This document shows positions 1 to 5,952 of a stretch of DNA of 7,184 nucleotides, in pieces. The position numbers and the translations under genes are program-made. Origin of the DNA: Anaerolineales bacterium UBA832 (GTDB lineage: Bacteria > Chloroflexota > Anaerolineae > Anaerolineales > UBA11657); assembly GCA_002296125.1 (NCBI GenBank), contig DBHI01000072.1, positions 1-7,184 on the forward strand, read 5' to 3'. A model generated the notes under the pieces. The model ran no database searches, was not told the origin of the DNA, and saw only the letters and a list, made by a program, of their open reading frames with translations. Within the stretch, counting starts at the first letter, position 1. Each line of letters starts with the position of its first letter.

Positions 1-1093
1 GAACTTTCATGATTTTTGTTCTTCCAATCTGAATGAAAGGATATGGTAATTTAGTAATTATTTTGGAGTTTGCGTTTTTTATTATTATCTGTTTGTAATC
101 AATATGCATCACTAAATTACCTGGTAACGAGCACTCCTGACGGACATCTGCGTTTTGAGAGAAATTGACTGCATTTATGATCGTATCAAAGCCGATATCT
201 GTTATGTGAGGTTTTAGGTGTTTAATTGAAAGTCTTAATATTGCTAGCTGTACACCCAAAGCATATTTTATAAATTTGGAGCGATCAATAAATATTGATT
301 CTTTGTTTGTTGAAATGGCTAGATCATTCCATACATTATTATATGCTTCAATAAGTATTTCATTGTCATATCTTAATGTTTGGGACATCTTGGTTGTAGT
401 TCTTACTACTTCAGGATTAATTTTTTGGAGTATTGGTATAACATCATGTCTAATAATGTTACGCGTGTGACTACGGTCGTTGTTACTTGGATCTTTAATG
501 GTGTCAAGATTATATTTGTTGCAATAGTCAATAATTTCTTTGCGTGTACTTGTTAAAAGTGGTCTACCTACCAAAGTATTATAGTGTTTGAGACTACTAA
601 TTTTAATCATGTTGTTACTGATTCTTGTCACTGACTTCATTCCACTTAATCCAGTAATACCAGCTCCTCTGATCAAATTCATTAATATTGTTTCTAGTTG
701 ATCATTAGCAGTATGAGCTACTAGAATTATTTGTATTTTGTTTTGTACAGCTAATCTATTAAAAAATTTATAACGTGTTTGTCGTCCTGCATCTTCTATT
801 GATAATGTATGTTTGGATGCAATTTTTTCAATATTTTCATTATGAATTTGAACTTGAAAACCTAAACTTTCTCCATAGTTTTTCACAAACTGAGCATCTT
901 TTGTGGAAGACGAGCGAAGATGATGGTCTAAATGTGCTACAATTATTTTCGATTGAAGTTCATCGTATCTACTAAGAAGATGTAGCAAAGCAATACTATC
1001 AGGACCACCTGATACTCCAACAACTATCCCTTTATTCCATAAGTTTGGGCATTTATTTTTTATAAAGTGATCTAGTTTTTCTAATAGATTCAT
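1..1093 (-). CDS. tilS: tRNA(Ile)-lysidine synthetase TilS (3' end beyond the left edge)
   Basis: TilS attaches lysine to the wobble cytidine of the CAU-anticodon tRNA-Ile in an ATP-dependent reaction, so that this tRNA reads AUA as isoleucine. The reading frame was translated by hand from the ATG at 1093 and is open for 364 codons to position 1. It opens with the N-type ATP pyrophosphatase P-loop SGGPDS (residues 28-33) after the strand GIVVGV. AHLDHHLR follows at 53-60, EDAGRQTRYKFF at 100-111 and the HTANDQLET segment at 127-135, where families usually show ADDQ. LIRGAGITGLSG at 140-151, DPSNND at 201-206 and TRNIIRHDVIPIL at 210-222 are hallmark TilS blocks. The usual length is about 430-460 residues, so the end of the C-terminal domain is missing. 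The start is well placed because the P-loop normally lies 20-30 residues in. The gene is transcribed divergently from mreB. Function is seen from motifs and I consider it secure. Confidence 0.95.
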   Translation of the reverse strand, partial: MNLLEKLDHFIKNKCPNLWNKGIVVGVSGGPDSIALLHLLSRYDELQSKIIVAHLDHHLRSSSTKDAQFVKNYGESLGFQVQIHNENIEKIASKHTLSIEDAGRQTRYKFFNRLAVQNKIQIILVAHTANDQLETILMNLIRGAGITGLSGMKSVTRISNNMIKISSLKHYNTLVGRPLLTSTRKEIIDYCNKYNLDTIKDPSNNDRSHTRNIIRHDVIPILQKINPEVVRTTTKMSQTLRYDNEILIEAYNNVWNDLAISTNKESIFIDRSKFIKYALGVQLAILRLSIKHLKPHITDIGFDTIINAVNFSQNADVRQECSLPGNLVMHIDYKQIIIKNANSKIITKLPYPFIQIGRTKIMKV

Positions 1094-1100
1094 GGGCGAG

Positions 1101-1109
1101 ATTATAGCA
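1101..1109 (-). promoter_or_regulatory. Extended -10 promoter of tilS, predicted leaderless start
   Basis: On the minus strand the sequence TGCTATAAT has a perfect TATAAT hexamer (1106-1101) with the TGn extension (1109-1107). No convincing -35 box lies 17 bp upstream, which extended -10 promoters tolerate. The hexamer is followed by exactly seven bases, CTCGCCC, and then the tilS ATG. A normal start 6-8 bases after the hexamer would therefore fall at or next to the A of the ATG, giving mRNA with no leader. No Shine-Dalgarno sequence is possible on such a transcript. The C-rich discriminator is a feature often linked to stringent control, which is inference here. Confidence 0.65.
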
Positions 1110-1144
1110 TGTGTCAGAACTAGCATATTGTGATGTCATAGCCA

Positions 1145-1153
1145 TGGTATAAT
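1145..1153 (+). promoter_or_regulatory. Extended -10 promoter of mreB and the glycan operon
   Basis: TGGTATAAT contains a perfect TATAAT hexamer at 1148-1153 with the TGn extension at 1145-1147. A TTGTGA at 1128-1133 resembles a -35 box but is only 14 bp away, so the extended -10 probably does the work. The discriminator CGCCC follows, and the first A after it is at 1159. A start near there would leave a leader of roughly 35 bases before the TTG start of mreB, with room for its ribosome binding site. This is the only convincing promoter for the plus-strand genes. Confidence 0.65.
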
Positions 1154-1182
1154 CGCCCACCATAAGGATATCTTTAATAAGA

Positions 1183-1187
1183 GAGGT
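1183..1187 (+). promoter_or_regulatory. Ribosome binding site that fixes the TTG start of mreB
   Basis: GAGGT (within AAGAGAGGT) ends six bases before TTG at 1194. It is the best Shine-Dalgarno sequence in the window and decides the start: the frame upstream is open but has no ATG. Starting at this TTG also gives the short hydrophobic N-terminal segment expected of MreB. Confidence 0.8.
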
Positions 1188-1193
1188 AATCTA

Positions 1194-2261
1194 TTGGCAT
1201 TTAGTCCATTAAATTGGTTTTTGGGTTTATTTTCATTAGATATTGGCATTGATCTAGGTACTGCTAATACTCTGGTTTATGTGCGGGGTAAGGGTATAGT
1301 GATTAATGAACCATCTTGGGTTGCAATTGATAAGAAGACCAGGAGACCACTTGCTATTGGTTCAGAAGCTAAGGAATTAGTGGGACGGACACCGACTAAT
1401 ATTACTGCAGTGCGTCCATTGAGAGATGGTGTAATTTCGGAATTTGAGATTACGCAAGCTATGCTCGGTTATTTTATTGATAAAGCGCATGAGCAGAGTT
1501 ATGTTCCTATACCTAGACCTCGTGTAGTAGTTGGTATTCCCAGTGGTGTTACGGAAGTAGAGAAAAGGGCTGTTTACGATGCCACTATAGCTGCTGGTGC
1601 TAGAGATGCATTTCTCATTGAAGAACCAATGGCTGCTGCTATTGGTGCAGGTCTTCCTATTGGTGAGGCACGTGGATCTATGGTGTTGGATATTGGTGGG
1701 GGCACCACTGAAATAGCAATATTTTCTATGGGGGGTGTAGTGCTGAGTAGATCTTTGCGTGTGGCTGGTGATGAGATGGATGAAGATATCATTCAATATG
1801 CTCGTACAAAATACAATTTGGCAATCGGTGAGCGAATGGCTGAAAGAGTTAAAATAGACATTGGTTCTGCTCATTCTTTATCTGAAGAGAAATCAGCTGT
1901 ATTACGTGGTAGAAATTTGGTGACAGGTCTTCCAGATTCAGTTGAGGTTTCTTCTATTGAGATTAGAGGAGCGCTTGCTGAATCTACCCGTACACTTGTA
2001 GATTTAGTGAAAGAAGCTATTGATGAAACACCTCCAGAAATCATAGCAGATTTGATGGAATCGGGGGTCTGTTTGGCAGGTGGAGTATCTCAACTACAGG
2101 GTTTAGCAGACAGGATGGAAGATGAAATTAATATAGAGTGTTGGGTTTCTGACGATCCATTGACTTGTGTAGCACGCGGAGCAGGTTATATTTTAGATGA
2201 TTTAGACAACTTGGCGAAATTCTTAGTTGGACTTGAGCGTGGTAGTACTCAACATACATAA
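1194..2261 (+). CDS. mreB: Actin-like cell-shape protein MreB
   Basis: MreB polymerises with ATP into membrane-bound double filaments that organise envelope synthesis in rod-shaped cells. The product has 355 residues, close to the usual 335-350. The actin-fold signature blocks are in order: phosphate 1, DIGIDLGTANTLVYV (16-30); the EEPMAAAIGAGLP block (E143, E144), in the region of the catalytic glutamate; phosphate 2, VLDIGGGTTEIAI (D166 to T172); RVKIDIGSA in domain IIB; and the adenosine block CLAGGVSQLQGL (293-304). The last block usually reads TGGGALL, so A295, V298, S299 and Q300 are departures. The first 14 residues (F3, L6, W8, F9, L10, L12, F13) look like the membrane-binding amphipathic N-terminus of Gram-negative MreB but have no lysine or arginine. 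The start is TTG with a strong ribosome binding site. It is first in the plus-strand operon, and mreC and mreD do not follow. Assignment to MreB rather than a paralogue such as Mbl is by overall similarity and is not decisive. Confidence 0.95.
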   Translation: MAFSPLNWFLGLFSLDIGIDLGTANTLVYVRGKGIVINEPSWVAIDKKTRRPLAIGSEAKELVGRTPTNITAVRPLRDGVISEFEITQAMLGYFIDKAHEQSYVPIPRPRVVVGIPSGVTEVEKRAVYDATIAAGARDAFLIEEPMAAAIGAGLPIGEARGSMVLDIGGGTTEIAIFSMGGVVLSRSLRVAGDEMDEDIIQYARTKYNLAIGERMAERVKIDIGSAHSLSEEKSAVLRGRNLVTGLPDSVEVSSIEIRGALAESTRTLVDLVKEAIDETPPEIIADLMESGVCLAGGVSQLQGLADRMEDEINIECWVSDDPLTCVARGAGYILDDLDNLAKFLVGLERGSTQHT

Positions 2262-2290
2262 AAATTGGATTCATATCAATAGAAATACTT

Positions 2291-3775
2291 GTGAAATTGT
2301 CAATTTTATACATAAGATCCAATCCAATTGCTATGCTAATTTTAGGGGCTTTTTTAGCAATGATATTAGTGCAGTTACCTGTATATTGGGGTTTCTTACT
2401 TGTACTAACTTTGATCATTATTGCTGCTGCAGTTTATGAACCAATAATAGCTTTATGTTTGGGAATAGTTTTTGGTCCATCTAGGGCATTATTATCTACT
2501 CTTTGGCCTGAATTGCCTCTTTATCCAGGTCAGATTTTGTTCTTGATATTTTTTCTGACTTGGTTGTTTCGTTTTGTCATGATTGATAATGGTGCTTGGA
2601 AAGTTTCCAGTATAACAAAATTTTTGGTGATTTATTTGTTTATATGTCTATTATCTATGTGGGGAGCATTAGATCTTTCATCAGCAATTAAAGAGATGAT
2701 TAAGTGGATTCAAATATTGATTATTATTTTTGTAATCTCAAATTATGGAAATAAAACAGATATAACAGTATGGATATTATTTTCAATACTGTTGTCTGGT
2801 TTGTTACAGTCTATAATTGGATTTTGGCAGTTTATGTTGAGAGGTACAGGACCAGAGTCGTTCAGCCTCATTTCCGGGTTGTATAGGGCCTATGGCACTT
2901 TTGAACAACCCAATCCTTTTGGAGGCTATATGGGAATTGTTTGTCCAATTGCTGCGGTGATTTTGTGTTATATCATCAAGAAGATGTATGTGGAACGTAA
3001 CACGCATAAATTCATGTTCAAATTTATTTTTGTTTTGATTGTTTTATTATCATCCATTACATCATTGATTGTTTCTTATTCTCGTGGAGCCTGGGTTGGA
3101 GCGTTTGCAGCATTTTTTGTGATGCTGACCTTTCTACCAATCAAATTTGCTGTGGCAAGGTATATAGTGTTTTCCATTGTTGGTTTAGGGCTTCTAGCAT
3201 TTAATAGGGAAATTTTACCTGATCATTTCAATGATAGAATTGATTCAATTGAGGAAAATGTTATTTGGCAGGACGTACGAAGGATGCCTATCAGTGAAAG
3301 TAATTATTCGATGATAGAACGTGCTGCGCATTGGCAGGCAGCTCAGTATATGCTTGTAGATAATCCTTGGTTGGGAGTTGGTCTGGGTAATTATGAAGTT
3401 GCATATTCACGATATCAACTCCCTAGATGGGAAACTTCATTAGGACATGCTCACAATTATTATTTGAATGTTGCTGCTGAGACTGGTCTAATTGGTTTTA
3501 TTGCATTTGTATCTTTTTGGATATATGTTTTATATAGAATGTTTCTTTTATTGAGAAATAAGTTTGACCTATATGTTTGGTTGACATTAGGTTTATTAGG
3601 TGTTTGGATCCATATCAGTGTTCATAACTTAGTTGATAATTTATTTGTTAATAATATTCATTTGGCTGTAGGAAGTTTGTTAGGTGTACTATCTTTAATG
3701 GAATTAAGTTCATCTAATGACAATAAATTGGGAGACGTGTTTTATTCTAGGAAATGTGAGAAGATAGAATCATGA
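2291..3775 (+). CDS. O-antigen ligase/polymerase family membrane protein (Wzy_C type)
   Basis: Proteins of this family move glycan from a polyprenyl-phosphate carrier to an acceptor (lipid or protein) or polymerise repeat units on the outer face of the cytoplasmic membrane. The 494-residue product has about 12 predicted membrane segments, judged by eye from hydrophobic runs. Family landmarks are GTFEQPNPFGGY (202-213), SYSRGAWVG with R265 (262-270), and a large extracytoplasmic loop at roughly 306-392. The loop carries NPWLGVGLGNYE and LGHAHNYYLNVAAETGLIG (H386, H388). The arginine and histidine positions match those thought to hold the phosphate-sugar donor. The start is GTG, 29 bp after mreB, with only a weak ribosome binding site; ATG at 2333 is an alternative that would remove 14 residues. 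The stop overlaps the next gene by ATGA. Substrate, and whether it acts as ligase or polymerase, cannot be told from sequence. If the host is a monoderm Chloroflexota, the acceptor would not be lipid A. Confidence 0.85.
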   Translation: MKLSILYIRSNPIAMLILGAFLAMILVQLPVYWGFLLVLTLIIIAAAVYEPIIALCLGIVFGPSRALLSTLWPELPLYPGQILFLIFFLTWLFRFVMIDNGAWKVSSITKFLVIYLFICLLSMWGALDLSSAIKEMIKWIQILIIIFVISNYGNKTDITVWILFSILLSGLLQSIIGFWQFMLRGTGPESFSLISGLYRAYGTFEQPNPFGGYMGIVCPIAAVILCYIIKKMYVERNTHKFMFKFIFVLIVLLSSITSLIVSYSRGAWVGAFAAFFVMLTFLPIKFAVARYIVFSIVGLGLLAFNREILPDHFNDRIDSIEENVIWQDVRRMPISESNYSMIERAAHWQAAQYMLVDNPWLGVGLGNYEVAYSRYQLPRWETSLGHAHNYYLNVAAETGLIGFIAFVSFWIYVLYRMFLLLRNKFDLYVWLTLGLLGVWIHISVHNLVDNLFVNNIHLAVGSLLGVLSLMELSSSNDNKLGDVFYSRKCEKIES

Positions 3776-4236
3776 AATATTTTCTTTTGAACAACAATGA
3801 AGTGAGACGTTTTGTAAAATTTTGTATAGTAGGAGTAATTGGTTTTACTATAGATACGGGGGTACTTAATCTTATGGTGGGTGTATTAGGGATGTCTAGT
3901 AATACATTGCGACTTGTTGCAAAAACTGTAGCATTTGGAATGGCATTAACCAGCAATTTTTTTTGGAACAGATATTGGATATATCCTGAATCGAGGACTA
4001 AAACAGTTAGATTGCAAGCTGTACAATTTACAGTTGTAAATTTAATCGGATTAGCACTCAACTTGTTGATTTTTGGTTTTGTGAGTAACGCATTGATTCC
4101 TCAATTTCAGATGGGTTATGGTACACGAATAGGATTATTGATAGGTACTAATTTGGGTCAAATAGCTGCTGTTGCAGTCGTTTTGTTTTGGAACTTTTTT
4201 GTAAATCGTTATTGGACTTATAGTGATGTAGATTAG
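3772..4236 (+). CDS. GtrA-like small membrane protein
   Basis: GtrA-family proteins are small four-helix membrane proteins found in glycan gene clusters, where they are thought to flip polyprenyl-phosphate-linked sugars across the membrane. The 154-residue product begins RRFVKFCIVGVIGFTIDTGV, the typical first helix, and hydrophobic segments lie near residues 15-37, 43-64, 82-104 and 118-143. The two tryptophan-rich motifs of the family are plain: NFFWNRYWIY (62-71) and NFFVNRYWTY (141-150), which look like an internal duplication. The start codon overlaps the stop of the ligase gene (ATGA), so the two are probably translationally coupled. The GT4 gene follows after 9 bp. An eight-T run at 3957-3964 inside the first motif is a possible slippage point, but the frame is intact. 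Family assignment is firm; the sugar carried is unknown. Confidence 0.88.
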   Translation: MKYFLLNNNEVRRFVKFCIVGVIGFTIDTGVLNLMVGVLGMSSNTLRLVAKTVAFGMALTSNFFWNRYWIYPESRTKTVRLQAVQFTVVNLIGLALNLLIFGFVSNALIPQFQMGYGTRIGLLIGTNLGQIAAVAVVLFWNFFVNRYWTYSDVD

Positions 4237-4245
4237 AGCATAATA

Positions 4246-5394
4246 ATGAAAATTGGCATTGAGGTTACTGCGGCTTTAACGCAAACAGGTGGGATAGGAA
4301 GATATGTGAGAGAAATGTTGTCGGCATTGTCTCTTCTTGATAGTGATAATAAGTATCACCTTTTTTATGCTAGTAATAATAATAGTAAAAGTCATATAGA
4401 GTTACCTAAAAATTCTTTCATAAGGCGAGTTCCTGTTCATGATATTTGGTTGGCTAGAATTTGGCATCGTATGCGTTTTCCTTTGCCTGTAGAATATATC
4501 ATTGGTAATGTAGATGTATATCATTCCCCTGATTTTACGTTACCTCCTACTCTGAAGAGTACTTCTACTTTGTTGACAATTCATGATTTATCATTCTTAC
4601 GACACCCTTCTTCTGCAGCTCCAGGGTTGCGTCAATACTTAACTGTTGCAGTGCAACATTCTGTAAATAGGGCTACACATATCTTAGCCGATTCCGAATC
4701 AACAAAAAATGATTTGATTGAATTGTATAAAGTTCCTTTTGAAAAAGTTTCAGTAATATATCCTGGTGTCTCATCGGACTTTCGTCCTGTGAGCAACATT
4801 AATGAATGTGAGAAAGTGCGTATAAAATATAATTTAGGTGATCAACCATTTGTTTTATCTGTTGGTACTTTACAACCAAGAAAAAATCATAGTATGCTGA
4901 TACGAGCATTTGATCTTGCATTGAGAGATTCTAACTATAATCTTGTTTTAGCTGGTGGTGTAGGATGGGAATATGATGAAGTGTTCGAACTGGTCAGAAA
5001 ACTTGATTTGAAAGAAAGAGTTTTGTTTCCTGGTTTTGTGGAAGATTTAGACCTGCCTGCTTTGTATTCTTCATCGTCAATTATGGGGTTTCCGTCTATT
5101 TATGAGGGGTTTGGATTACCAGTGATAGAGGCAATGGCATGTGGGGTGCCCGTCTTTGTATCAACATCTTCCTGTTTGCCAGAAGTAGTTGGACAATCGG
5201 CGTTGTTAGTAGATCCTTATGATTTGACAGGAATGGCTGATACTCTTAGTAATTTGATATTTGATTTGAAACTTAGGGAAAATCTTCGTAGTAAGGGTTT
5301 AGATAGAGCTAAACTGTTTAGTTGGGAAGATGCTGCTAACAAATTATTGCAGATTTATTGTACACTAGGAAATACTAAAAATAATTATTGTTAA
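4246..5394 (+). CDS. GT4 family (GT-B fold) glycosyltransferase, mannosyltransferase-like
   Basis: This retaining glycosyltransferase should add a sugar from a nucleotide-sugar donor to a lipid-linked or glycan acceptor at the inner face of the membrane. The 382-residue product has an N-terminal GT4 domain starting MKIGIEV with a glycine-rich acceptor loop TGGIGRYVRE, followed by DVYHSPDFTLPP and TIHDLSFLRHP (H113, D114). The C-terminal nucleotide-sugar domain carries VGTLQPRKNH (206-215, with R212 and K213 for the donor phosphates) and GFPSIYEGFGLPVIEAMACGVP. The last segment holds the E-x7-E pair E287 and E295 of the GT4 family. No membrane segment or signal peptide is seen. The pattern resembles the MtfB-like mannosyltransferases of O-antigen clusters, but the sugar is not predictable with confidence. 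It follows the GtrA-like gene by 9 bp and fits with it and the ligase as one module. Confidence 0.9.
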   Translation: MKIGIEVTAALTQTGGIGRYVREMLSALSLLDSDNKYHLFYASNNNSKSHIELPKNSFIRRVPVHDIWLARIWHRMRFPLPVEYIIGNVDVYHSPDFTLPPTLKSTSTLLTIHDLSFLRHPSSAAPGLRQYLTVAVQHSVNRATHILADSESTKNDLIELYKVPFEKVSVIYPGVSSDFRPVSNINECEKVRIKYNLGDQPFVLSVGTLQPRKNHSMLIRAFDLALRDSNYNLVLAGGVGWEYDEVFELVRKLDLKERVLFPGFVEDLDLPALYSSSSIMGFPSIYEGFGLPVIEAMACGVPVFVSTSSCLPEVVGQSALLVDPYDLTGMADTLSNLIFDLKLRENLRSKGLDRAKLFSWEDAANKLLQIYCTLGNTKNNYC

Positions 5395-5417
5395 TTTAGA
5401 TGATATTATTGACATAA

Positions 5418-5900
5418 ATGAATAGTACAAAAATTAGACTGTCTAAGCAACCTTCAGAGTCTTTTGTGCATACTGCACAATTGATGTTGCCTGAGCATGC
5501 AAATACACTTGGTAATGTTCATGGAGGTGTTATCATGAAACTTGCAGACGAGGCAGGTAGTTTAGCTGCTATGCGTCATGCTGGCAGTCATGCGGTTACT
5601 GTGTTTGTTGAATCAATGACATTTGATAAACCAGTTCAAGTCGGTTTTTTATTACATTTTAATGCTAAAGTGACTTGGGTAGGTACAACTTCAATGGAAG
5701 TATTGGTAAAGGTTGACTCTGAAAATCCTTTGACAGGTGATACAGTTGAAACAAATTCTGCGTTTTTTGTATATGTTGCTCTCGATGATTATAGAAAACC
5801 AACATTGGTTCCTGAGTTGAGTTGTGAAACAGAAGTTGAACAGGAAATGATGGATAGTGGTGAAAAGCGTAGATTGCAACGAATAGGTGACAGTAAGTGA
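5418..5900 (+). CDS. Hotdog-fold acyl-CoA thioesterase
   Basis: Enzymes of this group (YciA/BFIT/cytosolic ACOT type) hydrolyse acyl-CoA to free fatty acid and CoA in the cytoplasm and usually form hexamers. The 160-residue product is one hotdog domain. The core motif is NVHGGVIMKLADEAG (33-47), with N33, the HGG turn and D44 as likely active-site residues. HAVTVFVESMTFDKPVQVG is the second conserved block. FFVYVALDDYRKPTLVPEL near residue 115-134 is the typical closing strand. The C-terminal tail is charged (EKRRLQRIGDSK) and probably flexible. The gene lies 23 bp after the glycosyltransferase and 52 bp before glnS. No clear Shine-Dalgarno sequence precedes the ATG, so translation may depend on the upstream gene. 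The link to glycan synthesis is probably only positional, and the preferred acyl chain is not predictable. Confidence 0.9.
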   Translation: MNSTKIRLSKQPSESFVHTAQLMLPEHANTLGNVHGGVIMKLADEAGSLAAMRHAGSHAVTVFVESMTFDKPVQVGFLLHFNAKVTWVGTTSMEVLVKVDSENPLTGDTVETNSAFFVYVALDDYRKPTLVPELSCETEVEQEMMDSGEKRRLQRIGDSK

Positions 5901-5952
5901 GATAGATATAATATAGTTGCATTTGAGATAACTATAAATTGGAAATGTTATT

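Larger units (their letters stand above)
1094..1158. repeat. Inverted repeat formed by the two divergent promoters
   Basis: The arm 1094-1110 (GGGCGAGATTATAGCAT) is complementary to the arm 1144-1158 (ATGGTATAATCGCCC). Fourteen base pairs form with one G-G mismatch and a two-base bulge, and 33 bases lie between the arms. Each arm contains one promoter's -10 element and discriminator, so the symmetry is mostly two copies of the same promoter core facing outward. Neither predicted transcript would contain both arms, so it should act in DNA and not as an RNA hairpin. The central 1111-1143 bases hold no other motif I recognise. Confidence 0.7.

Noticed and set aside
276..975. Short plus-strand open frames at 276-470 and 775-975
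   Set aside because: They are antisense to tilS, whose motifs are intact across the same stretch, and no ribosome binding site or homology supports them.
1377..1874. Long open frame (165 codons) on the minus strand inside mreB, plus a shorter one at 1574-1792
   Set aside because: Both lie wholly antisense to a gene with clear MreB motifs. Their compositions look like reverse-frame shadows and no family resemblance is seen.
2262..2290. Possible terminator between mreB and the ligase
   Set aside because: The 29-bp gap has no inverted repeat or T-run.
3957..3964. Run of eight T in the GtrA-like gene as a phase-variation or programmed frameshift site
   Set aside because: The frame is intact on both sides, the run encodes conserved Phe residues, and such runs are expected in this base composition. 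Population reads would be needed to revive the idea.
5409..5414. TTGACA before the thioesterase start as a -35 box
   Set aside because: A matching -10 would fall inside the coding sequence and none is present at the right distance.
5907..5912. TATAAT in the gap before glnS as a separate glnS promoter
   Set aside because: There is no TGn extension and no -35 box at 16-18 bp (TTGCAA at 5874-5879 is 27 bp away). In AT-rich DNA a lone TATAAT is expected by chance.
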